This document shows, piece after piece, positions 1 through 11,890 of a stretch of DNA of 64,000 nt. The position numbers were made by a program, and so were the translations under genes. Origin of the DNA: an uncultured Paracoccaceae bacterium (lineage in GTDB: Bacteria; Pseudomonadota; Alphaproteobacteria; Rhodobacterales; Rhodobacteraceae); NCBI GenBank assembly GCA_943787785.1, contig CALSNT010000017.1:62001-126000 (forward strand). Reading direction: 5' to 3'. The notes under the pieces were generated by a model, which was not told the origin of the DNA, made no database searches, and was given only the letters and a program-made list of their open reading frames with translations. Within the stretch, counting starts at the first letter, position 1; every line of letters begins with the position of its first letter.

Positions 1-279
1 GTGAATGCCGCAACCGGCTATCGCCGCCATAACATGTTCGACGGTAGCAACCGACACGCCATCACTATTGCTGATCCGGGTGCAAAGCTCCGACTCGCTC
101 ACCGCGTGCCACTTTGCAGCGATCAGAGCGTCCCGGTCGGTAACATCCGTGCGGCGAAACCAGATGCCGAATTCGGCCGAGGCCGGGTGCAGCGTCATCC
201 GAACCGGCTGGCCGCTATGTAGGCCGACGCCGGTAAAACTGATCGGTGATTTCAAAGTGGCTTGCACCAAAGTCCCCAT
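1..279 (-). CDS. lpxC: UDP-3-O-acyl-N-acetylglucosamine deacetylase LpxC, N-terminal part (cut by window edge)
   Basis: LpxC is the zinc deacetylase that commits to lipid A synthesis. Translating the minus strand from the ATG at 279 gives 93 open codons to the edge, about a third of a normal ~300-residue LpxC. It shows the family landmarks TGVGLHSG (residues 16-23), the GIWFRR strand (38-43) and TVEHVMAAIAG (79-89), whose His82 corresponds to a zinc ligand. It lies just after ftsZ, as in many alphaproteobacteria. A terminator between the two suggests its own promoter. The rest of the gene, with the other metal ligands, is outside the window. Confidence 0.93.
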   Translation of the reverse strand, partial: MGTLVQATLKSPISFTGVGLHSGQPVRMTLHPASAEFGIWFRRTDVTDRDALIAAKWHAVSESELCTRISNSDGVSVATVEHVMAAIAGCGIH

Positions 280-436
280 TTTTTTGTTGGCCAGATCAGA
301 GTTCGTCCGGCATCATTTTCGTAGGCTTTGGGAGCGATATCCTCAACTCAATCTTTGCAACGGGTTGAAACACGCGCGTCAGGCATTCGGCGGGAAATTG
401 CCTATTCTCAATATTCAGCCCGCAACGTGCTGATCT

Positions 437-469
437 TAAAAGAAAAAGGGCCAGCGACTGCCGGCCCTT
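437..469 (-). terminator. Rho-independent terminator after ftsZ
   Basis: On the minus strand, 22 bases past the ftsZ stop, a 7-bp stem (AAGGGCC at 469-463 with GGCCCTT at 452-446) is followed by a U-rich tract at 447-437. It would end the long dcw transcript and separate it from lpxC. Confidence 0.8.
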
Positions 470-490
470 CGTTGTCACAATTGCCCGAAA

Positions 491-2110
<1,620 letters not shown>

Positions 2111-2293
2111 TGGTCTGCCGCCTCTCATCTTTTTTTGCTTTGTTGTCCCGCCACGCTGTCGCGCTTATTATTAAGCAGATTCTTTACCCGTTTATAGCCC
2201 CAAGGTCACGGTGTTTTTGACCTTTTCGCACAAAATATGTCGTTTGATCGCAAGACGACAGCGGTATCTTGCCATTTTACCCACATGTTGCGG

Positions 2294-3628
2294 TTACCAG
2301 TTGTCGCGGAACCATTTTACCGCGCGCCTGAAAGAACGGGCCGGATAGCGATCTGCCGGAATTTCGAAGTCCCACCATTCGTCCTGCGGGTTGGCAGCGA
2401 ACAGGCATAATCCTACCGAGGCCGAGAACGGCGCACCAGTTGCCGCCTGCGGCAATCCCTGAACGCGCAACGGTCTGCCGATCCGCACCCGTTGACCCAG
2501 TATTTTTGGAGCCAGCCCGTCCAGACCCGGGATCTGACTGCCACCACCCGTCAACACAATCTGCTGACTTGGCAAATGCTCGAAACCGGCGGCATCCAGG
2601 CGGGCGCGCACCTCTTCGAGGATTTCCTCGACCCTTGGACGCATGATTCCAATCAACTCGGCCCGGCTGGCAGTGCGGCGGTCACGTTCCCAGTCGCCGG
2701 TGTCGCCGCCAATCTCGATCATTTCGCGGTCGTCCATGCCGGTCGCAACAACGCCGCCGTGGAACGTCTTAATCCGCTCGGCCACGGACAGCGGGACTTG
2801 CAGACCCTTGGAAATATCGTTGGTCACGTGATCGCCGCCGAGGCGCACGGTATCGGCGAAGATCATGTGTTTCTTCATGAAAATCGACACCGAAGTCGAC
2901 CCGCCGCCCATATCAACACAAGCCGCGCCAAGCTCCTGTTCGTCTTCAACAAGGCTAGCCAACCCGGCCACGTAACCTGACGAAGCAATCCCCGCCACGT
3001 CCAGATCGCAGCGCGTGACGCAATGCACCAGATCGCGCACGGCCAGCGCATCAACGGTCAGCAAATGCATGTCACAAGCCAGATTATGACCAATCTGCCC
3101 ACGCGGATCTCCAAGGCCCGACCGATGATCCAACGCAAAATTCACGGGCTGCGCGTGCAGCGTATCGCGCTCGTCGCCGACATCCGGCACATCGCAGGCA
3201 GACATCACGCGTGCCACGTCGGCCTCTTCAACCTCGCGCCCGTCAATGTCGATCTGCCCGGCCAACCCATAAGATCGCGGCTTGCCGCCAGCAAAGCTGA
3301 GAATGATGTGATCAACCCTCACCTTTGCCATCTTCTGCGCCGACTGAACGGCTGTGCGAATGGCGCGCTCAGTTTCCTGCAGCGCGCGGCTTTCGCCGAA
3401 TTCCATCCCGCGCGAGCGTGTCGTGGCCGCCCCAATCACACGGAACCGCGATTGCCCGGCGAGACTGCCGACAACATCAGCGGTGTCGATATGATCAATC
3501 GGATCGAAACGCAGAACCAGGCAGGCGATTTTGGTGGTTCCGACGTCCAGAACCGCAATCACGCCGCGCTGCATGGCGGCATTCCGCATGGCGCGCATGG
3601 CACGCTGAGTTTCGTAGAGATCGTTCAT
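2294..3628 (-). CDS. ftsA: Cell division protein FtsA
   Basis: Actin-like ATPase that tethers FtsZ filaments to the membrane. The phosphate-1 loop GVIAVLDVGTTKIACLV, an SHS2/1C region, the phosphate-2 segment VDMGGGSTSVSIF and the adenosine motif IVLTGGGSQIPGL are all visible. The C-terminus ends in a basic amphipathic stretch (RRAVKWFRDNW) suited to membrane binding. The start at 3628 follows a GGGAGAG ribosome site located inside the end of ftsQ, and only 4 bases separate the ftsQ stop from this ATG. An in-frame start further upstream would lie inside ftsQ and add non-conserved residues. Confidence 0.96.
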   Translation of the reverse strand: MNDLYETQRAMRAMRNAAMQRGVIAVLDVGTTKIACLVLRFDPIDHIDTADVVGSLAGQSRFRVIGAATTRSRGMEFGESRALQETERAIRTAVQSAQKMAKVRVDHIILSFAGGKPRSYGLAGQIDIDGREVEEADVARVMSACDVPDVGDERDTLHAQPVNFALDHRSGLGDPRGQIGHNLACDMHLLTVDALAVRDLVHCVTRCDLDVAGIASSGYVAGLASLVEDEQELGAACVDMGGGSTSVSIFMKKHMIFADTVRLGGDHVTNDISKGLQVPLSVAERIKTFHGGVVATGMDDREMIEIGGDTGDWERDRRTASRAELIGIMRPRVEEILEEVRARLDAAGFEHLPSQQIVLTGGGSQIPGLDGLAPKILGQRVRIGRPLRVQGLPQAATGAPFSASVGLCLFAANPQDEWWDFEIPADRYPARSFRRAVKWFRDNW

Positions 3629-3632
3629 GGGG

Positions 3633-4511
3633 CTAGTTCTCTCCCATTTCAAAAGCAATCGTGCGGCGGTGATCCGCAGCAGCGGCGGGGCCGAGGCGCA
3701 GGGTCGGGCGATCAGGGCGGCGCATATCGACGTGCACAACGTCGCGAGCCAGGATTTCCTGCGGTGCCTCGTTCATGGCGATAACCGCTTCCAATGCGGT
3801 CACGGGGTCAATTTCAGGCAGCATGATGCGCTGATCGCGATCCAGCATAACGTCCCAGCGGCGCTCTCCAACACGGCGCAATCCGCGAAGACGCGCTTCT
3901 ATCGGTCGCGCGGCAGCAATCACGGCCAAGGCTTCCGGGACATTGCTTTCGGCCCCATCGCCCAGGATCAGTGGCAGATCAGGGCGGTCGCTGCGCTCAT
4001 CCACTGGTGCAACCTGATGTCCCTTGGCGTCCAGAAGCGCCAGCCCCGCCCCGGTGCGCCAGACCACCGCCGGAACACGTTCACTTACCTCGATCCCAAG
4101 CACCCCGCCCGAGCGCACCCGAACCGTGGCCGATGCCACCGCATCCAGTTTTTCGACCGTGACCCGCATCGCGTCGAGGTCCAGATCAAACGAGCTGACT
4201 GGGAATTCCACTGGGATCAGCGAGCGGATCTCAGCGCCCACATCTTCAGTCGCGCCATCGATTGTCATCAGGCGGACCATGAATTCGGGGCGCTGTTCGA
4301 TTTCATTCCTGACGTCCTGCACGAAGTTGCGGATCACATCACGCCGATTGGCATCCGACAACAGCAGCACGAATGCCATTACGACAGCCAGCACAGGCAG
4401 TCCCGTCGTTACCAGCCCGCGGTAGAAGGGTGTCAGCAACACCCTCTCCACTCGGTAAACCAGGCGGGACGGTGCGGGATCACGACGTCTGAGACGGGTC
4501 ATCTGGGGCAT
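3633..4511 (-). CDS. ftsQ: Cell division protein FtsQ
   Basis: Bitopic divisome protein linking early and late division proteins. A basic cytoplasmic tail is followed by one membrane helix ([14 protein letters not shown], near residues 38-51), then a POTRA-type domain ([22 protein letters not shown]) and the FtsQ domain ([10 protein letters not shown]...LLDAKGHQV). Length is about 292 residues, normal for the family. The start at 4511 has GAGGA six bases upstream and overlaps the end of ddl by 13 bases, indicating translational coupling; an ATG at 4502 lacks such a site. Confidence 0.92.
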   Translation of the reverse strand: MPQMTRLRRRDPAPSRLVYRVERVLLTPFYRGLVTTGLPVLAVVMAFVLLLSDANRRDVIRNFVQDVRNEIEQRPEFMVRLMTIDGATEDVGAEIRSLIPVEFPVSSFDLDLDAMRVTVEKLDAVASATVRVRSGGVLGIEVSERVPAVVWRTGAGLALLDAKGHQVAPVDERSDRPDLPLILGDGAESNVPEALAVIAAARPIEARLRGLRRVGERRWDVMLDRDQRIMLPEIDPVTALEAVIAMNEAPQEILARDVVHVDMRRPDRPTLRLGPAAAADHRRTIAFEMGEN

Positions 4512-5413
4512 GAGGCATCCTCGACTATCCAGCGGCAAAGCTTGCCAAAATCCATCCCCGCATGTGCCGCCTGTTCAGGGGCCAGCGACGTTGGCGTCAT
4601 CCCCGGTTGGGTGTTTGTTTCCAGCAGGATCAGCCCGTCCAGCCCGCGCGTCTCGTCCCAACGGAAGTCGGTGCGGGTAAGCCCGCGACAGCCAAGCGCG
4701 ACATGGGCGCGAAGGGCATAATCATTGCAGGCGGCGGTGATTTCTTCGGGGATATCGGCCGGAATCACGTGACGCGACCCACCTTCAGCATACTTCGCAT
4801 GATAATCATACCAGCCGTCGGTGATAATATCCGTCACCCCCAGCGCCCGGTCTTCCAAGACCGTCGTGGTCAACTCACGCCCTGCGGCGAAGGCTTCGAC
4901 CATCACCACATCCGGCATCGTGTCAGCCAGTTGCGGCGGGCCGTTGGCATCTTCATGCACAATATAGATCCCGACGCTGGAGCCTTCATTGAAGGGCTTC
5001 ACAACATAGGGTGGCTGCATCACATGGCGCGCGCGCACATCGTCGGCACTGGCCAAAATGCTGGGAACAATCGGAAGACCTGCAGCGACATAAGCCGCCT
5101 TGCTCTTTTCCTTGTCCATCGCCAGGGCCGAGGCCAGCACGCCCGAATGTGTGTAGGGGATTTGCAGCCATTCCAGGACGCCCTGGACGCAACCGTCCTC
5201 TCCCCAGCGGCCATGCAGGGCGTTGAACACCACATCCGGCGCAAGCTCGATCAGGCGCGCGGCAACGTCTGGACCCGCGTCCAGTTCCACCACGTCGTAA
5301 CCTTCGCCCCGCAGCGCTTCGGCACATTCGGCACCGGACGACAGCGAAACTTCGCGTTCCGCCGACTGCCCGCCCAAAAGGACCGCCACCTTGGGGTTTG
5401 TCCTGCTCGACAT
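4499..5413 (-). CDS. ddl: D-alanine--D-alanine ligase
   Basis: ATP-grasp enzyme that joins two D-alanines for the peptidoglycan stem peptide. Family landmarks are [16 protein letters not shown] at the N-terminus, [11 protein letters not shown], the grasp-loop region [23 protein letters not shown], and the metal-binding [11 protein letters not shown] near the C-terminus. About 304 residues is the usual size. The ATG at 5413 is chosen over the GTG at 5422 on spacing to the upstream purine-rich site. It lies between murB and ftsQ. Confidence 0.95.
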   Translation of the reverse strand: MSSRTNPKVAVLLGGQSAEREVSLSSGAECAEALRGEGYDVVELDAGPDVAARLIELAPDVVFNALHGRWGEDGCVQGVLEWLQIPYTHSGVLASALAMDKEKSKAAYVAAGLPIVPSILASADDVRARHVMQPPYVVKPFNEGSSVGIYIVHEDANGPPQLADTMPDVVMVEAFAAGRELTTTVLEDRALGVTDIITDGWYDYHAKYAEGGSRHVIPADIPEEITAACNDYALRAHVALGCRGLTRTDFRWDETRGLDGLILLETNTQPGMTPTSLAPEQAAHAGMDFGKLCRWIVEDASCPR

Positions 5414-5445
5414 ACCCACCACCGTTCCGAGCCATTTTCGGCCCG

Positions 5446-6384
5446 TTATTCTTTTTTGTTATCCGGATCAGGTTCGCCGACCCGCATAATCTCCCACTCT
5501 AGCTGAATTCCAGCGTTTTGGAAGACCTTACGGCGCACTTCTTCACCCAGATTTTCGAGATCGGCGGCAGTCGCCCCGCCCGCGTTGGTCAGGAAATTCG
5601 GGTGCATGGTGTTCATCACCGCCCCGCCCAGCGTCGCGCCACGCATTCCGGCGTCGTCGATGACCTTCCAGGCCTTGAGGTCCATTGTGTCATCCGCAGC
5701 CCCGGTCGAGCTGTAGCCCGCCGGGTTGCGAAAGGTAGAGCCGGCGGTGCGGTCCTTTGTTGGCTGGCTGGCGTCGCGTTTGGCAAGCTGGTCGTCCATG
5801 GTGGCGGCCAGTGCTTCGGGGTCACCTGAAGGACCGTCAAATATCGCCTCGACGATCACCATGTCAGGCGGCAATGCAGTCTGGCGGTAGGCGAATTGAA
5901 GTTCATCGGGGGACAGCATGATGACCTCGCCCCCCCGCGTCACGACCGTGGCGCTGACGAAATGATCCGCCACGTAGCGCCCGTAACAGCCCGCGTTCAT
6001 CCGCACCGCGCCGCCGATGGCACCGGGGATGGTGCGCAGGAAGGTGAGGTCCACGCCCGCCTCAGCCGCCTTGCGGGCGACATGGGCGTCCAGTGCGGCG
6101 GCCCCGGCGATGACGCGCAGACCGTCGATGCGGATCGTGTTGAATCCCCGCCCCAGCCGGATCACCACCCCGCGAATGCCGCCATCGCGCACGATCAGGT
6201 TCGACCCGACGCCCATCGGGAACACCGGGATCGCCGGGTCCAGCGCTTTCAGAAAATCGGACAGGTCCTTGAGGTCCGCAGGCTGGAACAGCCAATCCGC
6301 CGGCCCGCCAACACGTAGCCAGGTGAGGCTGTCGAGCGGGCGGTCGGGAGTCAGAGTGCCGCGAGGGATTGGGAGTTGGGTCAT
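5446..6384 (-). CDS. murB: UDP-N-acetylenolpyruvoylglucosamine reductase MurB
   Basis: FAD enzyme that reduces UDP-GlcNAc-enolpyruvate to UDP-MurNAc using NADPH. The FAD-binding segment [15 protein letters not shown], the [17 protein letters not shown] motif and the catalytic-serine region [11 protein letters not shown] are clear. About 312 residues and this arrangement match type II MurB. The ATG at 6384 is used; the codon two positions upstream is a TTG. The gene lies 32 bases upstream of ddl. Confidence 0.95.
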   Translation of the reverse strand: MTQLPIPRGTLTPDRPLDSLTWLRVGGPADWLFQPADLKDLSDFLKALDPAIPVFPMGVGSNLIVRDGGIRGVVIRLGRGFNTIRIDGLRVIAGAAALDAHVARKAAEAGVDLTFLRTIPGAIGGAVRMNAGCYGRYVADHFVSATVVTRGGEVIMLSPDELQFAYRQTALPPDMVIVEAIFDGPSGDPEALAATMDDQLAKRDASQPTKDRTAGSTFRNPAGYSSTGAADDTMDLKAWKVIDDAGMRGATLGGAVMNTMHPNFLTNAGGATAADLENLGEEVRRKVFQNAGIQLEWEIMRVGEPDPDNKKE

Positions 6385-6402
6385 TCGCAACCTGATGAAG
6401 TG

Positions 6403-6702
6403 TTAATGTTGGGCATCATTGATCTTCTCAGGTGCTGTTCTTCGACGAAAATAGGCTACCAGACATCCAATTGCGAACCCGCCAGTTAGCACCAGAAGCG
6501 GAAAGAAAAGAAATAGAGCCCAGGCAATCACCGTCTCGTCTTCGGGGGCTAGAGAGATTGCTGCAATCCATATCAAGATGATCACAGAACTCGAAAGCCA
6601 AAATGCTCGCTTGCCATTATTACGCAATAGGTGAATCGATGCATATGCGATCATTGCGACGCAAACAGCCAGAACGACCATGCCTATTACTTTTCCAGTC
6701 AT
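6403..6702 (-). CDS. Small membrane protein of unknown function
   Basis: 99 residues with three predicted membrane segments (residues about 5-25, 35-53 and 60-85), a cytoplasmic basic stretch YFRRR and a polar tail. A strong GGAGGG site precedes the ATG. I do not recognise the family. It sits between DUF2484 and murB in the middle of the dcw cluster, so it is probably co-transcribed with cell-wall genes. A link to cell-wall synthesis is only a positional inference. Confidence 0.65.
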   Translation of the reverse strand: MTGKVIGMVVLAVCVAMIAYASIHLLRNNGKRAFWLSSSVIILIWIAAISLAPEDETVIAWALFLFFPLLVLTGGFAIGCLVAYFRRRTAPEKINDAQH

Positions 6703-6727
6703 GGCCCTCCAAAAGTGAGAACAATCC

Positions 6728-6979
6728 TCACTTCACACCCACCACCCGCTTCACCCAGCGCCACAGGTATAGCACCGGCCAGCGCAATATGCTCGCCGCA
6801 GCGATCAGCAGGATCAGGGCGATCCAGAACCCCTCCTCGACATAGACCCAACCCAGCAATGGCAGGCCGATGGCGATCAGCACATAGGCGGTCGGCCAGT
6901 GATGATGCTTGCTGGGAAACATGCCAGAGACGTTCGCGGCCACCAGCCAGCACAGACCCAAGATCAGCGGCAAGCTCAC
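6728..6979 (-). CDS. DUF2484 family membrane protein (second copy)
   Basis: 83 residues, two to three hydrophobic segments. It opens with [17 protein letters not shown] and ends WPVLYLWRWVKRVVG, the pattern of the short DUF2484 proteins found beside murC in Rhodobacterales. It begins with a GTG that overlaps the TGA of the preceding paralogue (GTGA), so the pair is translationally coupled. Function unknown; the conserved position suggests a role linked to the cell envelope. Confidence 0.8.
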   Translation of the reverse strand: MSLPLILGLCWLVAANVSGMFPSKHHHWPTAYVLIAIGLPLLGWVYVEEGFWIALILLIAAASILRWPVLYLWRWVKRVVGVK

Positions 6980-7251
6980 GGCGCTTTGTCCCGCAACTCC
7001 GGCGGCAACTCCACTGGAACGCCGCGAAATCGTTTCCAGAAATATATCAGTGGGTTACGGAACATTGACAGGAAGGCCAGCAGCCCGATCAACGCAATCC
7101 AGATGCCGTGTTGCCAACCGATATAGATGATTAGAACCGGCGCCGCGACGAGCAGCGAGACGCCCGGCACGTACTGACGTCGCATCGGCAACAGCGCTAC
7201 AACGGTCGCCGCCAGAACCCAGAGGCAGCCGAGGATCAACGACAGGCTCAT
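6976..7251 (-). CDS. DUF2484 family membrane protein (first copy)
   Basis: 91 residues, paralogous to the next gene. Both start MSL.LILG..W..AA and share ...IG...G.WIALI.L.A..S..R.P..Y.W. Its ATG overlaps the murC stop (ATGA). Membrane-embedded with a short polar tail. Function unknown. Confidence 0.8.
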   Translation of the reverse strand: MSLSLILGCLWVLAATVVALLPMRRQYVPGVSLLVAAPVLIIYIGWQHGIWIALIGLLAFLSMFRNPLIYFWKRFRGVPVELPPELRDKAP

Positions 7252-8654
7252 ACCCGAAGCCGATCCGGCAGATCATTGGCCCAACCGGTGATCGTTCCGG
7301 CTCCGAGGCAGACCACCATATCACCGGTGCGCGCCTGATCGCGCACCAGCGCCTCCAACGCGTCCTCATCCGCCACCGCAACCGCATGGCGGTGGCCGTG
7401 GCGCACCAATCCTGCGACCAGATCGTCGCGGGATGCGCCATCAATCGGGTCCTCTCCGGCGGCATAAACATCGGCAATCCCGACGATATCTGCATCGTTA
7501 AACGCAGCACAAAAATCGTCAAACAGATCGTGTAGGCGGCTGTAGCGGTGCGGCTGATGTACCGCGATGACTCGCCCACCGCTATCACCCAACGATTGCC
7601 GTGCAGCCTTCAGCACCGCCAGAATTTCCACCGGGTGATGGCCATAATCGTCGATAATAGTTACACCATCAACCTCACCCACCTTGGTAAACCGCCGGTT
7701 AACACCGCCGAAACTCGCCAGAGCTTCACGGATCGTCGAAGGGGAAATCCCCAGAAACCGGGCCACCGCCACGGCGCTGAGCGCATTCGAGACGTTGTGG
7801 TCCCCCGGCATCGGCAGAGTGCAGCCGTCGATCCGCGCATCCTCGCCATTCAGCTCAATATCGAAATGCGCCACCCCGCATTCATAGCGCAGGTTAACCG
7901 CCCGCACATCGGCCTGGGCGTTGAAGCCATAGGTCACCACGCGCCGGTCGCTGATCCGTCCGACCAAGGCCTGAACCTCGGCATGGTCAGTGCACAGAAC
8001 CGCCAGCCCGTAGAAGGGTATGTTCGAGACGAACTGATGAAACGCATCGCGCAGCGTGTCGAAGTCGCCCCAGTGCTCCATATGCTCGGGGTCGATGTTG
8101 GTGACGATGGCGACCGTCGCGGGCAGCCGATTGAAGCTGCCGTCGCTTTCGTCCGCTTCGACCACCATCCACTCGCCGTCGCCCATCCGGGCGTTGGAAT
8201 CATAAGCGTGGATCACCCCGCCGTTGATTACAGTCGGATCGATGCCGCCCGCATCCAGCAGTGCGGCGACCATTGTGGTGGTGGTCGTCTTTCCGTGCGT
8301 CCCGGCGACCGCAATGTTGGATTTCAGCCGCATCAGTTCGGCCAGCATCTCGGCACGGCGTACGACTGGCAGGCCCTGCGCGCGCGCCGCGTCCAGCTCG
8401 GCATTTCCCGGTTTGATCGCAGTGGACACGACAACAACCGAGGCCCCCTCAAGGTTCTCGGCCCGCTGGCCGATCCGTACGCAGGCCCCCAGTTTTTCCA
8501 GCCGTTTAGTAATCTTGGTCGCCTTCAGGTCCGATCCCTGAACCCGATAGCCCTGCTCGATCAAAACCTCGGCGATACCCGACATTCCGATGCCGCCGAT
8601 CCCGACAAAATGGATCGGGCCGATTGTGGTGGGCAGCTTGGTCTTGGGGCTCAT
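7248..8654 (-). CDS. murC: UDP-N-acetylmuramate--L-alanine ligase MurC
   Basis: Adds L-alanine to UDP-MurNAc, the first amino acid of the stem peptide. The UDP-binding glycine loop [13 protein letters not shown] (residues 17-29), the ATP P-loop [12 protein letters not shown] (about 117-128), EADESDGSF and [10 protein letters not shown] are all present. 468 residues is normal for MurC. It overlaps murG upstream and DUF2484 downstream by 4 bases each, so the block is one operon. Confidence 0.97.
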   Translation of the reverse strand: MSPKTKLPTTIGPIHFVGIGGIGMSGIAEVLIEQGYRVQGSDLKATKITKRLEKLGACVRIGQRAENLEGASVVVVSTAIKPGNAELDAARAQGLPVVRRAEMLAELMRLKSNIAVAGTHGKTTTTTMVAALLDAGGIDPTVINGGVIHAYDSNARMGDGEWMVVEADESDGSFNRLPATVAIVTNIDPEHMEHWGDFDTLRDAFHQFVSNIPFYGLAVLCTDHAEVQALVGRISDRRVVTYGFNAQADVRAVNLRYECGVAHFDIELNGEDARIDGCTLPMPGDHNVSNALSAVAVARFLGISPSTIREALASFGGVNRRFTKVGEVDGVTIIDDYGHHPVEILAVLKAARQSLGDSGGRVIAVHQPHRYSRLHDLFDDFCAAFNDADIVGIADVYAAGEDPIDGASRDDLVAGLVRHGHRHAVAVADEDALEALVRDQARTGDMVVCLGAGTITGWANDLPDRLRV

Positions 8655-9742
8655 GGGCGGTCGCCTGCGAGGTTTTCGACCAGTTCGACCAGCCGTTCGG
8701 TTGCATCAGGCCGCCCATACTCACGGGCCAGATCGGCCATCTTGGCGGCGGCTTTCGGATTGCTCAGCACCGCCTCTATCTGGCTGGAAAGCACGCCCGG
8801 CTCAAGCGTGTTTTCCGGGATATGAATTGCGGCCTCTGCATCGATCAACCCGCGCGCGTTAGCGGTCTGGTGGTCAGCGGTCGCAAATGGATAGGGGATA
8901 AGAATGGCGGGCCTTCCAATGGCTGAGATATCGGCAATCGACGACGCCCCGGCGCGCGAGATCACCAGCTGTGCCTCTGCCATGCGACGAGGCAGATCGT
9001 TGAAGAAGGGCTGCACCTCGGCCGTGATACCGTGGTCTGAGTAATACTGGCTGACCGTCGCATGATCCTCGGCCCGCGCCTGATGGGCCACGCTGATCTT
9101 TTCGCGCAAGGCATCAGGCAATTGCCAGATCGCTTCGGGCACATTCACCGACAGTGTCCGCGCGCCTTGCGAGCCACCAATCACCAGCACGTTGATCGGC
9201 GGTTTGCGCGGAGGGCGGTACTTTGCCCCCGTCATCGCCCGAACTGCGGCGCGCACCGGGTTGCCGGTGTGAATGCCCTCGACCCCATCCGGCAGAGCCG
9301 TGGGCCAGGTGCCGCAAGCCACGCAAGTAACTCTGCGGGCAAACAGTTTGTTAACCCGCCCCAACACGCCGTTTTGTTCGTGGATCATCCGTGGGATCCG
9401 CAGCGCCAATGCTGCTGATAGAGCGGGGATCGACGGATACCCGCCGAACCCGACAACAACTGTGGGTTTGGCGCGAAAGAACTGCAAGGTGGCGCGCGTC
9501 ACACCCCCGGCGATCCGGAACGGGACCGCCAGTTTGGACAGCCCGGCGCTTTGTGCGAAGCTGGCCGACTCGAGTTTGTGAACCAGCACCGCCGCCGGGA
9601 AACCACCGGCATAGCGCGCCCCGCGCGCGTCCGTCGTCAGCGTAACATCCCAGCCACGCAGCAGCATCGCCTCGGCCAGCGCCTGCGCCGGGAACATATG
9701 TCCACCGGTCCCTCCGGCTGCGATCACCAGATGCCGTTTCAT
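8651..9742 (-). CDS. murG: Lipid II synthase MurG (UDP-GlcNAc transferase)
   Basis: GT28-family glycosyltransferase at the inner face of the membrane that converts lipid I to lipid II. The N-terminal [17 protein letters not shown] loop, [25 protein letters not shown] and the donor-binding region [24 protein letters not shown] are diagnostic. 363 residues. It overlaps ftsW and murC by 4 bases. Confidence 0.97.
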   Translation of the reverse strand: MKRHLVIAAGGTGGHMFPAQALAEAMLLRGWDVTLTTDARGARYAGGFPAAVLVHKLESASFAQSAGLSKLAVPFRIAGGVTRATLQFFRAKPTVVVGFGGYPSIPALSAALALRIPRMIHEQNGVLGRVNKLFARRVTCVACGTWPTALPDGVEGIHTGNPVRAAVRAMTGAKYRPPRKPPINVLVIGGSQGARTLSVNVPEAIWQLPDALREKISVAHQARAEDHATVSQYYSDHGITAEVQPFFNDLPRRMAEAQLVISRAGASSIADISAIGRPAILIPYPFATADHQTANARGLIDAEAAIHIPENTLEPGVLSSQIEAVLSNPKAAAKMADLAREYGRPDATERLVELVENLAGDRP

Positions 9743-10905
9743 CGCATGTTTCGCTTGAGGATGTCCTTGATATCCCCTTGCGGGCGCGACCGTGTGAAAG
9801 CCAGCAGCATACCCACGGTGATCCCCCCTGCGATCAATGACGAGCCGCCGTAGCTCACAAATGGCAATGTCATGCCCTTGGCCGGTAGCAGGCGCACAGC
9901 TACACCCATGTTGATGATCGCTTGAATGCCGAACGCACAGGCGAGGCCCGTTCCGGCCAGGCGCACGAAGGTGTCCCGTTCGCGCATTAGGCGGATCAGG
10001 CTGCGCACAACGATTGTGGCGTAGAGCGCGATAATGGCGAGGACCAGGATTAATCCGTATTCTTCAGCCGCAACTGCGATGATAAAGTCGGTGTGGGCGT
10101 CAGGCAGCGACCATTTGACCTCACCGCCGCCGATGCCGACGCCGAAAAACCCGCCTTCGCGGATGGCGTTGGAAGCATATCCAAGCTGGGTGGTCGGGTC
10201 GAGGTCGGGCGACAGAAACCCGTCGATCCGGCGCGCGAAGTGGTCTGAGGCGCTGTACGCAAACGTCCCGGCCAAAGCGACCGCGCCTGCCAGTCCGATC
10301 AGCAACAGGATCGGCGCGCCAGCGACAAAATACATCACGCCCCAGGCAAACAGGATCAGCGCGGCCTGTCCAAAATCAGGCTGCATCGCCAGCAGGCCGA
10401 CAACCGTCAACGCCAGCGCCAGCGACATCGTGCGGCCCGGGGGGCCGCCGATCTCTTGCCCCGCTGCAAGTAGCCACGCAGCCACCACAACAAAACCAGG
10501 CTTCAGGAACTCGGATGGCTGGATCGCCGCAAAGCCCAGCGAGTACCAACGCACCGCGCCCTTACCGAAATCGGTGCCGAAAACAGGCAGGAAGGCCAGC
10601 CCGGCCAAAGCGATGATGAAGCCCAGAACTGCCAATCGCCGTACCAGTCGCGGCGACATCATCGTCGTCAGCAACATCGCGACCAGCGCCGTGCCACCAA
10701 AGATCGCCTGCTTTTCGACATAGTGAAATGCCGCAAACCCGTTGCGCGCGGCCAGCGGCGGGCTGGAGGCCAGCCCCAGCAGAATGCCAATGCCAAACAG
10801 CGCCAAGATGCAGATGATCGACCACTTGTCGATCGTCCGCCACCAGCGCGGCAAAATCGGCTCGCCCCGTTCAACGGGAATCGTGCCATGGACCATTTCT
10901 GTCAT
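9739..10905 (-). CDS. ftsW: SEDS peptidoglycan polymerase FtsW
   Basis: Multi-spanning SEDS protein that polymerises septal glycan together with FtsI. About ten membrane segments are visible, plus conserved [18 protein letters not shown], the [11 protein letters not shown] loop and [32 protein letters not shown]. 388 residues. It is the first gene of its block after the oppositely oriented DUF6151-like gene, so it may be read from its own promoter in 10906-11049. Confidence 0.95.
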   Translation of the reverse strand: MTEMVHGTIPVERGEPILPRWWRTIDKWSIICILALFGIGILLGLASSPPLAARNGFAAFHYVEKQAIFGGTALVAMLLTTMMSPRLVRRLAVLGFIIALAGLAFLPVFGTDFGKGAVRWYSLGFAAIQPSEFLKPGFVVVAAWLLAAGQEIGGPPGRTMSLALALTVVGLLAMQPDFGQAALILFAWGVMYFVAGAPILLLIGLAGAVALAGTFAYSASDHFARRIDGFLSPDLDPTTQLGYASNAIREGGFFGVGIGGGEVKWSLPDAHTDFIIAVAAEEYGLILVLAIIALYATIVVRSLIRLMRERDTFVRLAGTGLACAFGIQAIINMGVAVRLLPAKGMTLPFVSYGGSSLIAGGITVGMLLAFTRSRPQGDIKDILKRNMR

Positions 10906-11049
10906 GCCATACCGCCTGATCTGCCTCGAACCGCCCGGTTATCCGGGTCTCGCGGATGAGTTTAGCCTGAAATGTCAGGATTGTGCCAGTGTTTTAAGGC
11001 AGATACCCTCGCAAAAAGTGAAGGTTTTGATGGATTAGTGGGGCATCGG

Positions 11050-11649
11050 ATGGCTCAGGACATGAAATTTCAATGTGCGTGTGGCGCGTTGAGCGGCGTT
11101 GTCGAAGCCGCCGGTCCCAAAACCGGCCACCACGTCGCCTGCTATTGCAAGGACTGCCGTGCCTTTGTGCGCCACCTCAGGCAAGACGCGCGATTTCCGG
11201 ATGCGGCGGGCGGGACCGACTTGTTCCAAACCTCTCCGGCGCGGGTGAAACTGACCGAGGGGGTCGAGCATCTGGCCAGCCTGCGCTTGTCGCCCAAAGG
11301 ATTGTATCGCTGGTACGCAAGCTGCTGTGACACACCGCTATTCAACACCGGCACCGGTCCGGGCCTTCCCTTCGCCAGCGCGATGACGGCCAATTTCGTC
11401 GATGGGGTCGCCGGATTGGGGCCGGTCAAGGCGCGGGTCAATACCGGGTCAGCGCTGGGTAAGGTTCCGCCGCCGAAGGGTTTCTGGCCAACCCTGCGAG
11501 CAGTAGGCGGGCTGATCGGCTCTCTGCTGGCGGCGCGATTGCGCGGAGATCAGAAACGCTCGCCGTTTTTTGATGCGGAAAGCGGTGAGCCGGTTGCCAA
11601 GGCAAGGGTGCTAACGCTGGAAGAACGGCAGGCGGCAAACCGGCCTTAA
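11050..11649 (+). CDS. DUF6151/GFA-like zinc-binding protein
   Basis: 199 residues. The cysteine pattern CACG near the N-terminus, then CYCKDC and CC with a small beta fold, resembles glutathione-dependent-formaldehyde-activating (GFA/CENP-V type) zinc proteins, best matching the DUF6151 group. The ATG at 11050 was chosen because GTGGGG lies upstream and the conserved MKFQCACG begins right after. It is the only plus-strand gene inside the dcw cluster and separates murD from ftsW. No enzymatic role has been assigned. Confidence 0.75.
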   Translation: MAQDMKFQCACGALSGVVEAAGPKTGHHVACYCKDCRAFVRHLRQDARFPDAAGGTDLFQTSPARVKLTEGVEHLASLRLSPKGLYRWYASCCDTPLFNTGTGPGLPFASAMTANFVDGVAGLGPVKARVNTGSALGKVPPPKGFWPTLRAVGGLIGSLLAARLRGDQKRSPFFDAESGEPVAKARVLTLEERQAANRP

Positions 11650-11890
11650 TTCATGACCCAACCCGGGCGGGCGTCGGAGCGGGGTTTGGCGCCGCAACGG
11701 CGGTAAGGGGCACAAAATAGCACCACTTTGGATTTGACCTCAGAACGTTGCACAACCTTCCCAAAGCGCCAGACTGCGGGACGGCCCGGCGCCTTTCAGG
11801 CTTGAGTCCGGGCGAACGTGAGACGGGGGCCGATTTTTTTTTGGATTGAACCAGCAGCGTCTGCGTTTGTTCAACGACGAGATCTCACCC

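Noticed and set aside
3023-3784. 253-residue plus-strand frame over ftsA
   Set aside because: Fully covered by the well-supported ftsA gene; translation has His/Arg-rich shadow composition.
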